A DNA stretch of 64,000 bases from NCBI RefSeq assembly GCF_022539505.1, contig NC_061511.1, positions 35,536,620 through 35,600,619 of the forward strand. The letters are read 5' to 3'. Under the pieces are notes generated by a model. That model made no database searches. It had not been told where the DNA came from and saw nothing but the letters and a program-made list of their open reading frames with translations. This DNA comes from Lolium rigidum (taxonomy: Eukaryota; Streptophyta; Magnoliopsida; Poales; Poaceae). The position numbers and the translations under genes are program-made. This document shows, one piece after another, positions 1 to 9,966 of this stretch (its first letter is position 1; each line of letters starts with the position of its first letter).

Positions 1-540
1 GAGTACTATGATCCGATCCCACAACTCTTTAGCGGAGACAATGTCATCGACTTGATCAAGGAGCTTGCGGTTGATGCCACTTCTAATCTTGTCACGTGCG
101 GAGGCATTGAGTTGACGGTTGTAGAACTCGGTGGAGGTCAGCCGAGTAGGATCTTGTGGCTCCCGATTTCCATGAACAATGAGCTCCCATAGCTCCACAC
201 TCGCTAGACTGCGAATATGAGATTCCATAGCAGATTTCCAATGTGGAAAGTGAGTTCCATCAAAATGGGGAACGGTCCCACTATGGTTTATATGAGGCAT
301 GGGTGTAGTGTTTTTGGGATAGTCATGGTTAACTTCATGGAAATTCCCTAGCGAGGCCGAGGCCGTACTAGGAGGAGGTCCACTAGTTAATTTCTTAAGC
401 ATGGAAGACATTTCTGTCATTTGGTTTTGTAGCTCATCCTCCTTTTTCTTCTTCTCGGCATCATATGCCAAGAATCTAGATTTCATCTCTTTAACCGAAA
501 GGTTAGAGTCGTCATCTAGACCCTCGAAGAGTTTATCCAT
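1..540 (-). CDS. gag: Copia gag polyprotein, N-terminal part (partial)
   Basis: This is an open frame of 180 codons from an ATG at 540 (begins MDKLFEGLDDDSNLSVKEMK) that runs off the left edge without a stop. A charged, probably helical stretch (AEKKKKEDELQNQ) at residues 27-40 is followed by a Pro/Ser-rich linker and then VPHFDGTHFPHWKSAMESHI and LASVELWELI, the hallmark of the Copia gag / UBN2-type capsid region. Gag would form the virus-like particle that packages the element RNA. The start is supported by its place about 40 bases after the primer-binding site. No frameshift is present, unlike most retroelement genes in this window. The capsid C-terminus, zinc knuckle and pol must lie outside. 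Confidence 0.85.
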   Translation of the reverse strand, partial: MDKLFEGLDDDSNLSVKEMKSRFLAYDAEKKKKEDELQNQMTEMSSMLKKLTSGPPPSTASASLGNFHEVNHDYPKNTTPMPHINHSGTVPHFDGTHFPHWKSAMESHIRSLASVELWELIVHGNREPQDPTRLTSTEFYNRQLNASARDKIRSGINRKLLDQVDDIVSAKELWDRIIVL

Positions 541-579
541 CTCACTCTTAAGGCGGTGAAGCCCTTAATAAGAGTCCAG

Positions 580-590
580 GCTCGATACCA
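580..590 (-). other. Primer-binding site of the Copia element
   Basis: TGGTATCGAGC on the minus strand lies 2 bases after the LTR end and resembles the initiator-methionine tRNA complement (TGGTATCAGAGC) used by plant Copia elements. It primes minus-strand DNA synthesis. Confidence 0.7.
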
Positions 591-592
591 AT

Positions 593-1971
593 TGAAAGTA
601 TAGAGATGGTAAACCTAGAGGGGGGGTGAATAGGTTTCTACGAGATTTTAATTCTTTCTTTGCAATATTAGGCTTTGCGGAATATAAAGGTGAGCCTAAT
701 GCAAACTAGGTGAAGCAACCTATATGAGGATACAACTAACTCGAGCACGAAGGCTCTCACGAGCGAGTTAAATCACAAGTAAGGAGTATGGTTAGAGATA
801 ACCGATAGCACGCGGAGACGAGGATGTATTCCCGTGTACCATTGCTTTGCAACAAGGTACGTCACGTTTGGAGGAGTGGAGGTCCCACGAAGGATTCCCC
901 GCGCCACGAAGGCTCACCCTATTCTCCGGAGCCTATCCCACGAAGGAATATCTCACTCACTTGTGGTAGACTTTGAGGTAGCCTCCAAACCTTCACAATC
1001 TTGCCCGGAGCAAATCCACAACCCGGATGCTTCCGGACTCCTCTTGCCCACCTTGGGTTTCCAAGGAACCCTAGGAAGCAAGCTTCTCAATGAATACAAG
1101 GGGGAATGAGATTTGGCTTGGTAGAACGGTAGATCGGGTCCTCCTCTAATGATTCCCGGAGGGATTTGAGTTTGAGTGGAGGAGGAGGGAGATCCGAGGC
1201 TTTTGGTGTTTCTAGCAATGGAGTAAGAGAGAGAGAGCTCAAGAACAGCTTGTAGTGTAGTGCCTAACTGTTCGGAGGTAGGAGAAGGCCTATTTATAGT
1301 GTTCTTCGAAATATGGCCGTTGGTCACTTGCCACATCGCGCAGATTCGTCGAGGAACCCGGTCGGCCGGATTTGGCGCCGGACGGGCCGGTCCACGGCCC
1401 GGTCGGACCGGGCCACGACCGGGCCGGCCGGTTTCCAACCGGAGCCGGGACCGGGTCTTGACCGGGCAGGCGTGCGAGGTTCTTGGATGGCGCCCGGATG
1501 GCATAGGCGCAAAGGCCGGTTGCGAGGCCGGGCCGCTCGGTCCGGTGCCCGGTCCGACCGGGGCCATGGACCGGAGCGGCCGGTCCAAACCAGGCGCGGC
1601 GACCGGACGCCGGCCGGAGGGCTTGCCCTTCTTTCTTGGAACATGCCCGGATGGCACCGGTGCTTGGGTCCGGTTAGTGACCGGGCTGTCCGGTGCCGGG
1701 GCCGGTCCGACCGGATCCGGGACCGGCCAGGCTCCGAAAAACTTACTGATTTTTCGTCGAATTGGGGGGTCTCCCGTTGCCTTCTTCCATTGCTACACCA
1801 TCATACCTCTTTAGCTAATACCTGAAAGTCATCTTGTAGACATGTATTAGTCCAAATACTCTAGCACGGTATCATAGATACCAAAATAATGGATAAGGGT
1901 AAAATACCCTTACAATTGTCATAAAACTAGCATGGAACATAAGAAATTATAGTTACGTTTGAGACGTATCA
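593..1971 (-). repeat. 5' LTR of the Copia element
   Basis: A 1379-base LTR starts TGATACGTCTCAAACG (minus, from 1971) and ends CTATACTTTCA at 593, giving TG...CA ends next to the PBS. Its middle (about 1360-1740) is extremely rich in CCGG/ACCGG words, while both ends are AT-richer. The open frames on both strands in 834-1825 are by-products of this GC-rich stretch. Confidence 0.85.
1291..1299 (-). promoter_or_regulatory. TATA box of the Copia LTR
   Basis: CTATAAATA on the minus strand, in the context ACTATAAATAGGCC, is a canonical plant TATA box about midway in the LTR. Transcription would run toward gag. Confidence 0.6.
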
Positions 1972-3144
1972 GGGGTGCGGTCCCGTTTAGATTTCGCTCC
2001 GGTGCGAGTACACTGTGCTGCAATGGGTAGTATAAAGGAGCCACAATTGTTGTAAACTAACAAGCTCAGCACATACTACCGCAAGCCGCACCCCCCCCCC
2101 CCCCACACACACACACACACACAACCCCCCGAAGTGTGGTATGTGGCGGCTGAGTTATATGTTGCCATTTTTTAATTTTATTTCTTTATTTTTCTTTTCC
2201 ATATTTTCATTTTTTTACTTTTTTGTATCCTTTTCTTGTAAGATTCAAAAAGTGTTTGAATTTCAAATCAATTCAAATTTTGATTTTTTTATTAAATTAG
2301 AATTTGTTTGAATTTTAAATAATATTTTGGAATATAAAAAGTTTCCATTGTTAAAATGTTCAATTTTGAGAAAAATATTCTGATCTAAAATGTATATATT
2401 TCTTAAAACTGTTAAAAACTTAAGTTGTTCAAAACTCAAATTTGTTCAAAATTTAAAATGGTTCAAATATTAAAATAATTTTTGCAAATTTTTAAATTTG
2501 TTCAATATTAAAATATTTAAGTTTTGAAAAACAAATTTTTTAAAAATATTTTAGGTTTTAAGTACAAATTTTTTAAAAGAAGAAAAAACACAAAATCAAG
2601 ATAAAAAACAAAGAAAAAAATGTACCAGGTCTTGATTGGCCACGGCCCAACAAGCCTGCTGGTTGTGGGGCATCCCTGTACACGCCAAATGATGGTGAAG
2701 TGTGAAGCAAAAGTCTAGCTTCGTTTCAAGAAAAAAAAGAGGCCAACTTAATCGCACAGTGAGAGTTACCTATTGACAATTGTGTTCCCTCAAATGTCCG
2801 AAGTTGTTTCAAAAAGAGGCGATCTTCTTGAAGGTTCGGGCACTCTTTTCACGCGTGATAATGACGCATTGTGGTGCCAGAATATTTCCGAAAGGTGATC
2901 TTCTTGCTCATCACTTGTCGTGAGGAAAAATAAAACAAGGATAATGGATGATAGAAATGACACGGGAGGGTGGGCTGTCTAACGTTTTAACTTATTTTTA
3001 GATTCAATTTTTACAAATAAAATATGTTGAGAACTATTTGTCAAAACTATGAACGGTTTTCACTTTTGAAATTCTCGCGCTGATATATTCAAAATCTCAT
3101 GTTGATAGATTTCGTAAAACTTTTTTCATATTTGAAAAACTAAT
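1972..3144. other. Unassigned AT-rich intergenic DNA
   Basis: No supported coding region is seen. The stretch holds a C/AC microsatellite (2091-2130), then a strongly AT-rich segment (about 2161-2620) with many AAATTTTTT and TTCAAA words, then mixed-composition DNA. It is probably decayed transposon or spacer sequence. Confidence 0.5.
2091..2130. repeat. Poly-C / (AC)n microsatellite
   Basis: Fourteen C residues (2091-2104) are followed directly by an AC dinucleotide run to about 2122 and a short C run. Confidence 0.9.
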
Positions 3145-3600
3145 ATGGCAGTACTAGGGTTTGTACGTTACTGTATTTGGGTTTTAACCGAGTTGTATTT
3201 ATACTTCGGTGTACTTAGATATTTCAGTACGAGTGTACTTGTACTTTGGTATACTTGGGTTTCACTGAGATTGCTTATAGTCGATGTACTCGGACTTGTA
3301 CATAATTGTACCAAGTTTCGTACGTAATTGTAATCTTGTTTTAACTGACGTGTACTTATATTTTGCTGTACTTGAGGGTTTCACTATGAGTGTATTTGTA
3401 CTTTGGTGTAATGGGGTTTTCACTGAGTTGCACTAACTATACTCATGTTTTGTACGTAACTATAGTTAGATTTTCACTATGGTTTATTTTTGGTTTTTCA
3501 TGTACTCGGTTTTAAGCACGAGTGTACTTGTAATTCGTTGTTCCTTGGATTTCAGTGCGGGTGTACTTATACTTGGGTATACTTTGCAGTATACTTATAA
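3145..3600 (+). repeat. Degenerate tandem array built on GTACTT(G)GGTTTCACTGAG
   Basis: Phrases such as GTGTACTTGTACTTTGGTGTA, TTTCACTGAG and GTACGTAACTGTA recur every few dozen bases with much divergence, which suggests an old tandem array. Short frames across it (3145-3327, 3555-3737) are low-complexity by-products and are not called as genes. Confidence 0.55.
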
Positions 3601-3639
3601 TTTTTTATTATAAACCCGTAGTGGCATGTAGACCTTTTT

Positions 3640-3847
3640 TTAATCCATACTTTCTCTACGATTTTTTTGTATTCCAACACCACTGTTATAGAGTAGTGGT
3701 GCACCTATATATGATGCACCATAGCTATCATAATTAACAGTCGCCCACCTAGAGAATAGTGCCACTACTATGTTTGGCCATGGTTTGACGCACCCCTAGA
3801 CATACCAATGTCGCACCATATATAGATGCGCTAATGTTATTTGAGAT
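3640..3847. other. Possible remnant of a CACTA subterminal region
   Basis: Short inverted motifs recur (TGGTGCA...TGCACCA at about 3698-3723; TAGTGGTGCACC; GTGCCACTACTA; GTCGCACCATATATA). They resemble the GGTGCGCCACTA subterminal repeats of Triticeae CACTA elements. No CACTA terminus is preserved, so this is tentative. Confidence 0.3.
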
Positions 3848-4061
3848 TGTTATCACCAGAATTTGACCGGATCAGAGGTGGGCCGCGATTGAAGATGGGC
3901 TTGAAGAATATACATAGAAGAAATACATGAATCGGCCTTCCATACCAAGTTTGGGCTAGTTTGCCCATGTATCTGTAACATAGTAGGATACGTGTCGTTT
4001 AGAAGTTAGAGTTTAACCCGTGCACGGTTAGGTGCACGCCTGGATTAGAAAGTCCCCTGGA

Positions 4062-4070
4062 CTATAAATA
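4062..4070 (+). promoter_or_regulatory. TATA box of the E1 LTR
   Basis: CTATAAATA, with an AATAAA poly(A)-type hexamer at 4089-4094, the usual close spacing around the R region of an LTR. The same arrangement is present in the 3' LTR and in both E2 LTRs. Confidence 0.65.
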
Positions 4071-4176
4071 TGTATCTAGGGTTTATGAAATAAACAACAA
4101 TCACGTTCACCACAAACCAATCTCGGCGCATCGCCAACTCCCCCGTCTCGAGGGTTTCTTCCGGGTAAGCACCATG

Positions 4177-4207
4177 CTGCCTAGATCGCATCTTGCGATC
4201 TAGGCAG
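4177..4207. other. 14-bp perfect hairpin in the E1 LTR
   Basis: CTGCCTAGATCGCA, loop TCT, TGCGATCTAGGCAG. It lies downstream of the TATA box, so it would be in the transcribed leader. It recurs, with small changes, in every copy of this LTR in the window. Confidence 0.8.
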
Positions 4208-5015
4208 CTACACGTTTATTCGCCGTTCATGCGTTGCTCGTATCGAAGCCTTTTTGATGGCGAGCAACGTAGTTGTCATAGATGTTTTAGGGTTAGCATT
4301 GTTCATCATATCATATGCTATCGTCGTGCAACCCTTAGGCATCTAGCCGCCCTTACGCCTATCCTGGGTGTAAGGGCGGCACCCCGCTTGATCATTGTTT
4401 AGTAGATCCGATCCGTTATGATTGCTCCTTGTTCTTCAAGGATTAGTTTAATATCTGCATTGTTAGGCCTTACAAACGGGTCGAAGGATCCAATGGCGCG
4501 TAGGGTGTAGTTTGCTAGCCCTAGACGAGGATGTTCCGAGGATCAACTTCGTGTTGGTTTTTAGGCCTTGTCTAGGGTCGGTTTACGATCACCGTGCGTG
4601 GCCGCCGGGCTCGATCACGAGTAGGATGTTCCGATTATGCGGTGAAAACCCCGGATCGTAGTAGGTCGCTTTAGCTTTATCTTGATCAAGCAGGACCACC
4701 ATCCGATCGTACACCTCGTACATATCATGGGTGGATCGGCTCTTTGAGCCGATTCACGGGACAACTCGAGAGCCGATCGAGGCTCGTATTTAACGTTTAC
4801 GTGTATGCCATGCAGGAAACTAAGCGAGGCATCATCCAACACCTTCCCGACCGGGTATAGGTCGGGTGGCACGCCCTTGCATCAGCATCGGACGTGCGTG
4901 CCGAAGGCTTTGCGGGCCGTCGCTCGGAGGGACCAGGGCCAGCCGCAGTCCTGGGAGATTCCCGGCTCTACGGTGTTGCCCGTCGCTGCCCGCCGGTGGG
5001 TTTCTGACCGCAACA

Positions 5016-5038
5016 CATTCTGGCACGCCCGGTGGGAC
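5016..5038 (+). other. Primer-binding region of E1
   Basis: Directly after the LTR comes CATTC and then TGGCACGCCCGGTGGGAC. The same string follows the 5' LTR of E2 (reverse strand, about 21586-21608). By position and its TGG start it is the primer-binding site; I do not name the tRNA. Confidence 0.6.
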
Positions 5039-7497
5039 AATCTTCGACATCAACCGCGTCGCCATCTACATCTGAGATGGCGGAAGGCACTCCGGTCAAG
5101 TACGAGGATCTGACTGAGGAGCTCAAGAAGAAGCATGACGAGATCAAAGCGGTCCTCGAAGCCGATCTCATCGGCTCTTTTCACAGAACCCGCTCACATG
5201 GCATCAGGTGGAAGGGGTTCTCACCTGAAGGCGCGCTCGATGGAGTGGACCTGTCCTCCCCGTCAGAAGAACGCACCAGGTCGCTGCGTCAGGAGATCAA
5301 CTTCATGGTGGCTCATTCGCTGCACCGCCATTCCGAGAGCCTCGGTGAACACTTTGGAGCGTGTCGCTCGCGCGTGATCCAGAGAGAGATCATGAGCCAC
5401 CGGTATTCTCCGTCGGGACCAGCTCGGGGACTTACCAAGGAGAGATGCCACTCCAGTCCCGTCCACCGCTGCCGTTCGCGTTGGCAGCACCAGAAGTGCC
5501 GAGTTCATCGGCATACATCGTCTACAAGATTGGTGGTGACCCTAGTGACTACCAATTCTTGCATGAGGCGCCTAAGGAGATCCCGCACGGATACACATGC
5601 GCATACGTGCCGGACTGCAGTAGCTGGGCGCTCTCAAACCGAGGCCGCAACAGCGGGGACTTCCGGAACAGCGAGGAGGAACGTCGGGAACGAGATCTTG
5701 AGAAGCGAGACGTGGCTAGCTAAGTACGCCACTCCGACAAACCTCCGGAGCTCAGCTCCCGCAGTTGGCTCGGAGCTGGAAAAACAGGCATGGCTGGCTA
5801 AGTATGCCACCCCGGCGAATCTTCGCAGTTCGACGCCCGCAGCCATCACCGCGGATCAGATTTGTACAATTCGAAAGACCGGTTCGGCATGATGCCGAAA
5901 AGGAGGACAATCGGCTATTCCAAGCCGTACCCCAACGAGTATGAATTGATCCCACTACCACCCAAATATCGGCTCCCTGATTTCACCAAGTTTAATGGAT
6001 CAGATGGTTCCAGCTCCATCGAGCATGTGAGCCGATATCTGGCGCAGCTGGGCACGATCTCAAGCATCGGACGAGGCTGCGTGTGAGGTTCTTCGCACGA
6101 TCCCTCACAGGATCGGCTTTCGGGTGGTACACATCGCTGCCACCAAACTCAATCCGGACTTGGAAGCAGTTGGAAGAGCGAGCTCCACATACGAGTATCA
6201 CTCGGAGGCTTCCGAGGCTGGCATTGCCGATCTAGCACAAGTACGACGAAGCGCGGGGAAACAGTGGCGAGAATACGTCCAGCGCTTCGAGACCGTTAGG
6301 AACCGATGCTATTCGGTTCATGTAAGTGAAAAAGAAGCAGTCGAGTTGGCGGTGGTGGGTCTCTCATCATCGATCAAGGACGTGGCCTCCCAAGCGAACT
6401 ACCCTTCACCGGCGCACATGGTGCGTAAGCCGTCGGCATATGAACAACGACCACCCGGATGTTTACCGGAGATAAATTCAAGCGTGCGGTGGTCCTGGTT
6501 GAGGCGGACGAAGATGAAGGTGCTGCGGGAGATCAAGAGGTAGCAATGGCCGAATGGACTCGGGGGCAAGCCCCGTGTCCCGTAAATGGGTTAAGCCACA
6601 AGGTCCTCCAAAAGGGTTTGACTTCGACGTGACCAAAGCCGAGCAGATTTTCGACCTCTTACTCAAGGAGAAGCAGCTAAAGGTACCCGAAGGCCACAAG
6701 ATCCCCACGGTGCAAGAGCTGAACGGAAAGCCATACCGCAAATGGCATAACACATTCACCCACGCCACCAACGACTGCAGGGTGTGGCGTCAACAGGTCC
6801 AAATGGCGATAGAACAAGGGCGGCTAATTTTCAGCCAGTACGCCATGAAGGTCGACACACACCCCTTCCCCGCCGTTAACATGGTGGAGTACACTTTCCA
6901 TGGAGGGTGCCAGCCAGGATTCTCGTGCAATATCAACATGGTAGGACCTGGACATCACTCTGGTAAGGACGGAGATGAGGGCAGCTGCTCTCATAGCAAG
7001 GACACAGAGGAAGCCGCTCCACGCGATCGGCTCCGTCACGATGGCAAGCGCTACATCACAGAGGGAGAAGTAAGGAACGTAAGATATCGGCGACCTCTCT
7101 CTGATCACCTCCTCAACAAGTATGTGGGTCAATACGACCAACGCCGGCGATACAACGACGATGATGAAAAAGATCGTCTGGCTAGGGACGACAGGAGACG
7201 TCGTCGGCATGATCGCGACGAGGAGCGATATGAGCGCCACGCCAAGGAACAGTCGAGAGAGCAAGACGACGTGGATAGGCACTCGGGACTGCCCCTTCTT
7301 CGTACACTGCTGGGATTCAGGAATGAGCCGATTGCCCACAATCGGCAACTGCCCAGAATGTAAACAATAGAAGAAGGATGCAGCTAACGTGTCCGTGTTC
7401 AAACGTCTAGGGCCTCTCCCGCCTCGGAACAAGCATGCTAAGTCCGCTCGGGTGGAAGATCTCGAGGAACTAGAGGACGATGATGAAGAATAAGACA
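5032..7497 (+). pseudogene. gag: E1 gag polyprotein, frameshifted
   Basis: The frame starts at 5032 (MGQSSTSTASPSTSEMAEG), just after the PBS. Parts in order: an N-terminal region with EDLTEELKKKHDEIKAVLEA; a Pro-rich linker; two copies of a WLAKYATPxNLRSS repeat (about 5709-5850); a capsid-like core with PPKYRLPDFTKFNGSDGSSS (about 5960-6012), continuing through YHSEASEAGIADLAQ and WREYVQRFETVRNRCYSV; then FDFDVTKAEQIFDLLLKEKQ; an Arg/Asp-rich tract (7130-7270); and a Cys/His motif (CPFF..HCW...NCPEC, about 7291-7362). At least five frame changes break it (near 5360, 5700, 5890, 6085 and 6545). Gag packages element RNA. Some breaks may be consensus errors (see findings). Confidence 0.75.
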
Positions 7498-7740
7498 AGT
7501 ATCATCGGCCAAGGTGGTGCCCTGATGGGCTCAGCCATTCCCAAAAGCGAAGGGTTCAGCGTCTACGTGGGTTGGAGGAAGCTGAAAGGTTATACCTGCA
7601 CACGTTGAGGAAGGCGCGGCCTGATCTGGCCGCTAAAATTCAGCGAACCCTGGACGAACAAGGTCGGCCACAAAGGAAAGAGTGGCGCCCTGAGTAAAAT
7701 AAAGCCGATGATGAGACATCGGCCGGCACAAACATGGTCT

Positions 7741-8386
7741 TCATCCTTCCAACGGAGTTTAGTGCTCCAGGATTAGACGAAGCACTCGTGGCACAACTTG
7801 ATCGGCGGCCCACGGCCGGTCATCTTTGAGAAGCCACGAGAGAGAAGCTACAGGCATCTGAAGGCCCTGTACTTGCGAGGTTACATCAATGGGCAGCCTG
7901 TCAACAAGATGTTGGTGGACACCGGAGCGGCAGTTAACATTATGCCATACTCCATGCTACGTCGGTTGGGACGCTCTAGCTCGGATCTGGATCAAGACCA
8001 ATGTGACACTGAGCGATTTCAACGGCCAAGCATCTGACGCACAAGGTGTTCTGAACGTGGATCTGACCGTAGGAAGGAAAACCGTCCCTACGACGTTCTT
8101 TATTGTCGACAACAAGAGCTCCTATGCTGTCCTACTAGGGAGAGATTGGATCCACGCCAACTGTTGCATTCCATCCACGATGCACCAATGCCTAATACAG
8201 TGGGATGGAGATGAAGTAGAAGTCGTCCACGCAGATGATTCAGCCAAGATTTCGACGGCTGGCATGAACGTTTGGGAGACATCAGACCAAGAGCCACTCT
8301 CAGGCATCAATTTGGACGATTGCGAGCGCATCGACGTGACAAAGGACGGGGTTAGGCTGGTTTTATCCACCGGCCTGACCGTGTAA
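7741..8386 (+). pseudogene. E1 retropepsin-like aspartic protease
   Basis: Ahead of the domain, FEKPRERSYRHLKALYLRGY leads into INGQPVNKMLVDTGAAVNIM (about 7886-7945), the DTG-type catalytic motif of retroviral aspartic proteases. It is followed by MPYSMLRRLG and, after a frame change near 7980, by SYAVLLGRDWIHA (about 8125-8160), the conserved C-terminal LLGRDW block. The frame ends at the TAA near 8384. In Gypsy elements this enzyme cuts Gag-Pol. No RT follows, so the polyprotein ends here. E2 lacks this domain: its sequence passes from the equivalent of 7740 almost directly to that of about 8400. Confidence 0.75.
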
Positions 8387-9456
8387 CAAAAGCAACATCG
8401 ATGGACAAACGTGGCGATGCCGATCCAGGTGATCGGCCCCAAGGATTTATGGAGGAACATTGCAAAACCTTCATTGAGCAAGCAACATGGAGGCCGATTC
8501 CGAGCAATCGGCCAAAATTATCCTCACCATTCATTCTCGCCCGGGTTCAACGTCGATCTAATGGGCAATGGGTTTGCGTCGGCCGATGCACTCGGAAGAA
8601 ATCCACATTGTTCCTAACGTAGCCGACGTTCACATCGTAGTGCTTTGGCTAACCACGCGAGCCGATATCGGCAGCCACCGGCAGACCGGCTCGGCGGGCA
8701 CCTAATCAGATGAACATGTGCGATACATGTGCAGTGAAATATTAGGGGCCGATAGAAAAATCGGCCCGAAATTCGCATGATATGCAAGGAACAAGGCAAT
8801 GCTGTCAGAGGAGTTAAGCCGTTGGTGATTATCTGCAATATCGGCTTTCAACGGAAGAAAAGTGATCGGCTCTGGCTGGCTCTGCATGGTAGCTCTCTCA
8901 GACATGATCGAGCCCAGGTCCGTTTGTCTGAATTACGTGTCCTCATCACTGTTTTCACCTCGACTGAGGCTCGGGGGGCAGCTGGCCTGGTAGATGCTCT
9001 GTTTTTAGAAGCCGATTGGAGAGTCATCGGCTGGTCCCGCAACGCAATTCCTATCTAAGGCGGCAAGTTCTTGCAAAAGAGGGATCCATCATCACCGATA
9101 GAGAGTTGGCGCTGGGCTATCTGGTTGCTGTAAAGGGACAGAGCAAGTGATATCTGTTCTGCAGAAGTCTCGGCTTCAACGACAGGTTGTTTCAGCAGCG
9201 GTTTTAGGACTCTTTTGAAGGCATTGGTCTGCCTCATTGTCCACCAGAGCTCAAAGTCATCGGTCGAAAAGGTGAAGGACATATCGTGAAGGACCGATGC
9301 GTTGCCATCGGCTCATTGAACATTGACCGAGTTGACAATCGGCTAAATTAGCATAAAAAGGAATCGGCAAAATCAAATTGGGGAAATTCTTCATTGATAA
9401 ACGCAATTTCTTACAAAAGAAGAGCCGATTGCTCGGGGACTACTAATCCTACATCG
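8387..9456 (+). other. E1 noncoding stretch rich in ATCGGC/GCCGAT words
   Basis: No supported sense gene is seen. ATCGGC or its complement GCCGAT occurs every few tens of bases (for example 8430, 8493, 8508, 8580, 8660, 8749, 8760, 8840, 8866, 9012, 9027, 9307, 9342, 9423). The corresponding part of E2 (about 17820-18760) is similar. The right end is the 3' flank of the antisense gene, with an AATGAA hexamer (minus, 9390-9395). Confidence 0.6.
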
Positions 9457-9882
9457 CTAATCCTCGCTAGCATCATCGTCGGCATCGGAGTTGCCGTCGG
9501 CGCTACTCCCGGAGAAGTCCTCGTCGTCGCTGCCCAAGCCTTCGGCCGGAGTTTCTTCTTCCTCGTCATCATCATCATCCTCGCCGTCCGCCCAAGTGCG
9601 GAGGCGCTTCGTCGGCGGATACCCGGCGGAAGAGGAGGAATCATCCTCCTCCTCTTCTTCTCCTTCCTCGTCCTCATCATCGTCCTCGCTGTCCGCCCAC
9701 ATGCGGGAGCGCTTCGTCGGCTGGTGCCTGGCGGAGGAGGGGGCCTCTTTCTTCTCTTCTTCTTCTTTCTCCTCCTTGTCGGAGGAGATGGGGTTCGCCC
9801 CGGAGTGGAGGTCGTCTTCGCTCTTACTCTTCGGCGACGATTGGAGGGGGAGGCCTGAGGAGGAAGAGGAAGAAGAAGACAT
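9457..9882 (-). CDS. Antisense acidic Ser/Asp/Glu-rich protein carried by E1
   Basis: An intact 141-codon frame on the strand opposite to gag, between the protease and the 3' LTR. Residues 1-10 are Met plus a Ser run. Two repeats follow, PTKRSRMWADSEDDD (55-69) and PPTKRLRTWADGEDDDDD (89-106), each a basic KRxR cluster (nuclear-localisation-like), a WAD core and an acidic tract. The C-terminus is Ser/Asp-rich. E2 encodes a homologue in the same antisense position. A TATA-like TATTTAA lies 78 bases upstream and AATGAA lies 62 bases past the stop, each at a similar distance in E2. Function unknown; composition suggests a nuclear, basic-protein-binding (chaperone-like) role, which is inference. 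Antisense ORFs at this position are known in Grande, RIRE2 and Retand. Low-complexity composition is the main doubt. Confidence 0.6.
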   Translation of the reverse strand: MSSSSSSSSGLPLQSSPKSKSEDDLHSGANPISSDKEEKEEEEKKEAPSSARHQPTKRSRMWADSEDDDEDEEGEEEEEDDSSSSAGYPPTKRLRTWADGEDDDDDEEEETPAEGLGSDDEDFSGSSADGNSDADDDASED

Positions 9883-9959
9883 GGCTACGGAGGAATGGGG
9901 GTTTTTTGCCGATGGCTAGTACGGAGCAGGAGGGTGAAAGGGCGAACTGCTCGACGCGG

Positions 9960-9966
9960 TTAAATA
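9960..9966 (-). promoter_or_regulatory. TATA-like box of the E1 antisense gene
   Basis: TATTTAA in the context TTATTTAACCGCG, 78 bases before the antisense ATG. E2 has TTATTTAACTGCG 83 bases before its ATG. Confidence 0.45.

Larger units (their letters stand above)
1..1971 (-). mobile_element. Copia LTR retrotransposon, 5' part (runs off left edge)
   Basis: Read on the minus strand this is a complete LTR (TG...CA, 1971 to 593), then a primer-binding site resembling the initiator-Met tRNA type (TGGTATCGAGC), then a gag reading frame reaching the window edge. The order LTR-PBS-gag and the gag type indicate Ty1/Copia. The pol region and 3' LTR would lie left of base 1. The outer flank at 1972-1976 is GGGGT; the matching target-site duplication cannot be checked. 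I do not assign a TREP family. Confidence 0.85.
3848..5015 (+). repeat. 5' LTR of E1
   Basis: 1168 bases from TGTTATCACC to CCGCAACA, the same length as the 5' LTR of E2. It contains a TATA box and four hairpins. It is alignable with 10177-11284 (same strand) and with 11294-12344, 15892-17056 and 21609-22776 (opposite strand). Confidence 0.9.

Noticed and set aside
953..1825. Overlapping long frames on both strands (up to 234 codons)
   Set aside because: They lie in the CCGG-rich part of the Copia LTR; Pro/Arg/Gly-rich translation in every frame is compositional and no domain is seen.
2161..2620. AT-rich stretch as a satellite or replication origin
   Set aside because: No regular period or known satellite motif was seen; composition alone is not enough.
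9394..9919. Plus-strand frames opposite the acidic antisense gene (Ser-rich or Leu/Val-rich)
   Set aside because: They are mirror images of the Asp/Glu/Ser codons of the minus-strand gene. Only the minus-strand version has conserved flanking signals and internal repeats in both elements.
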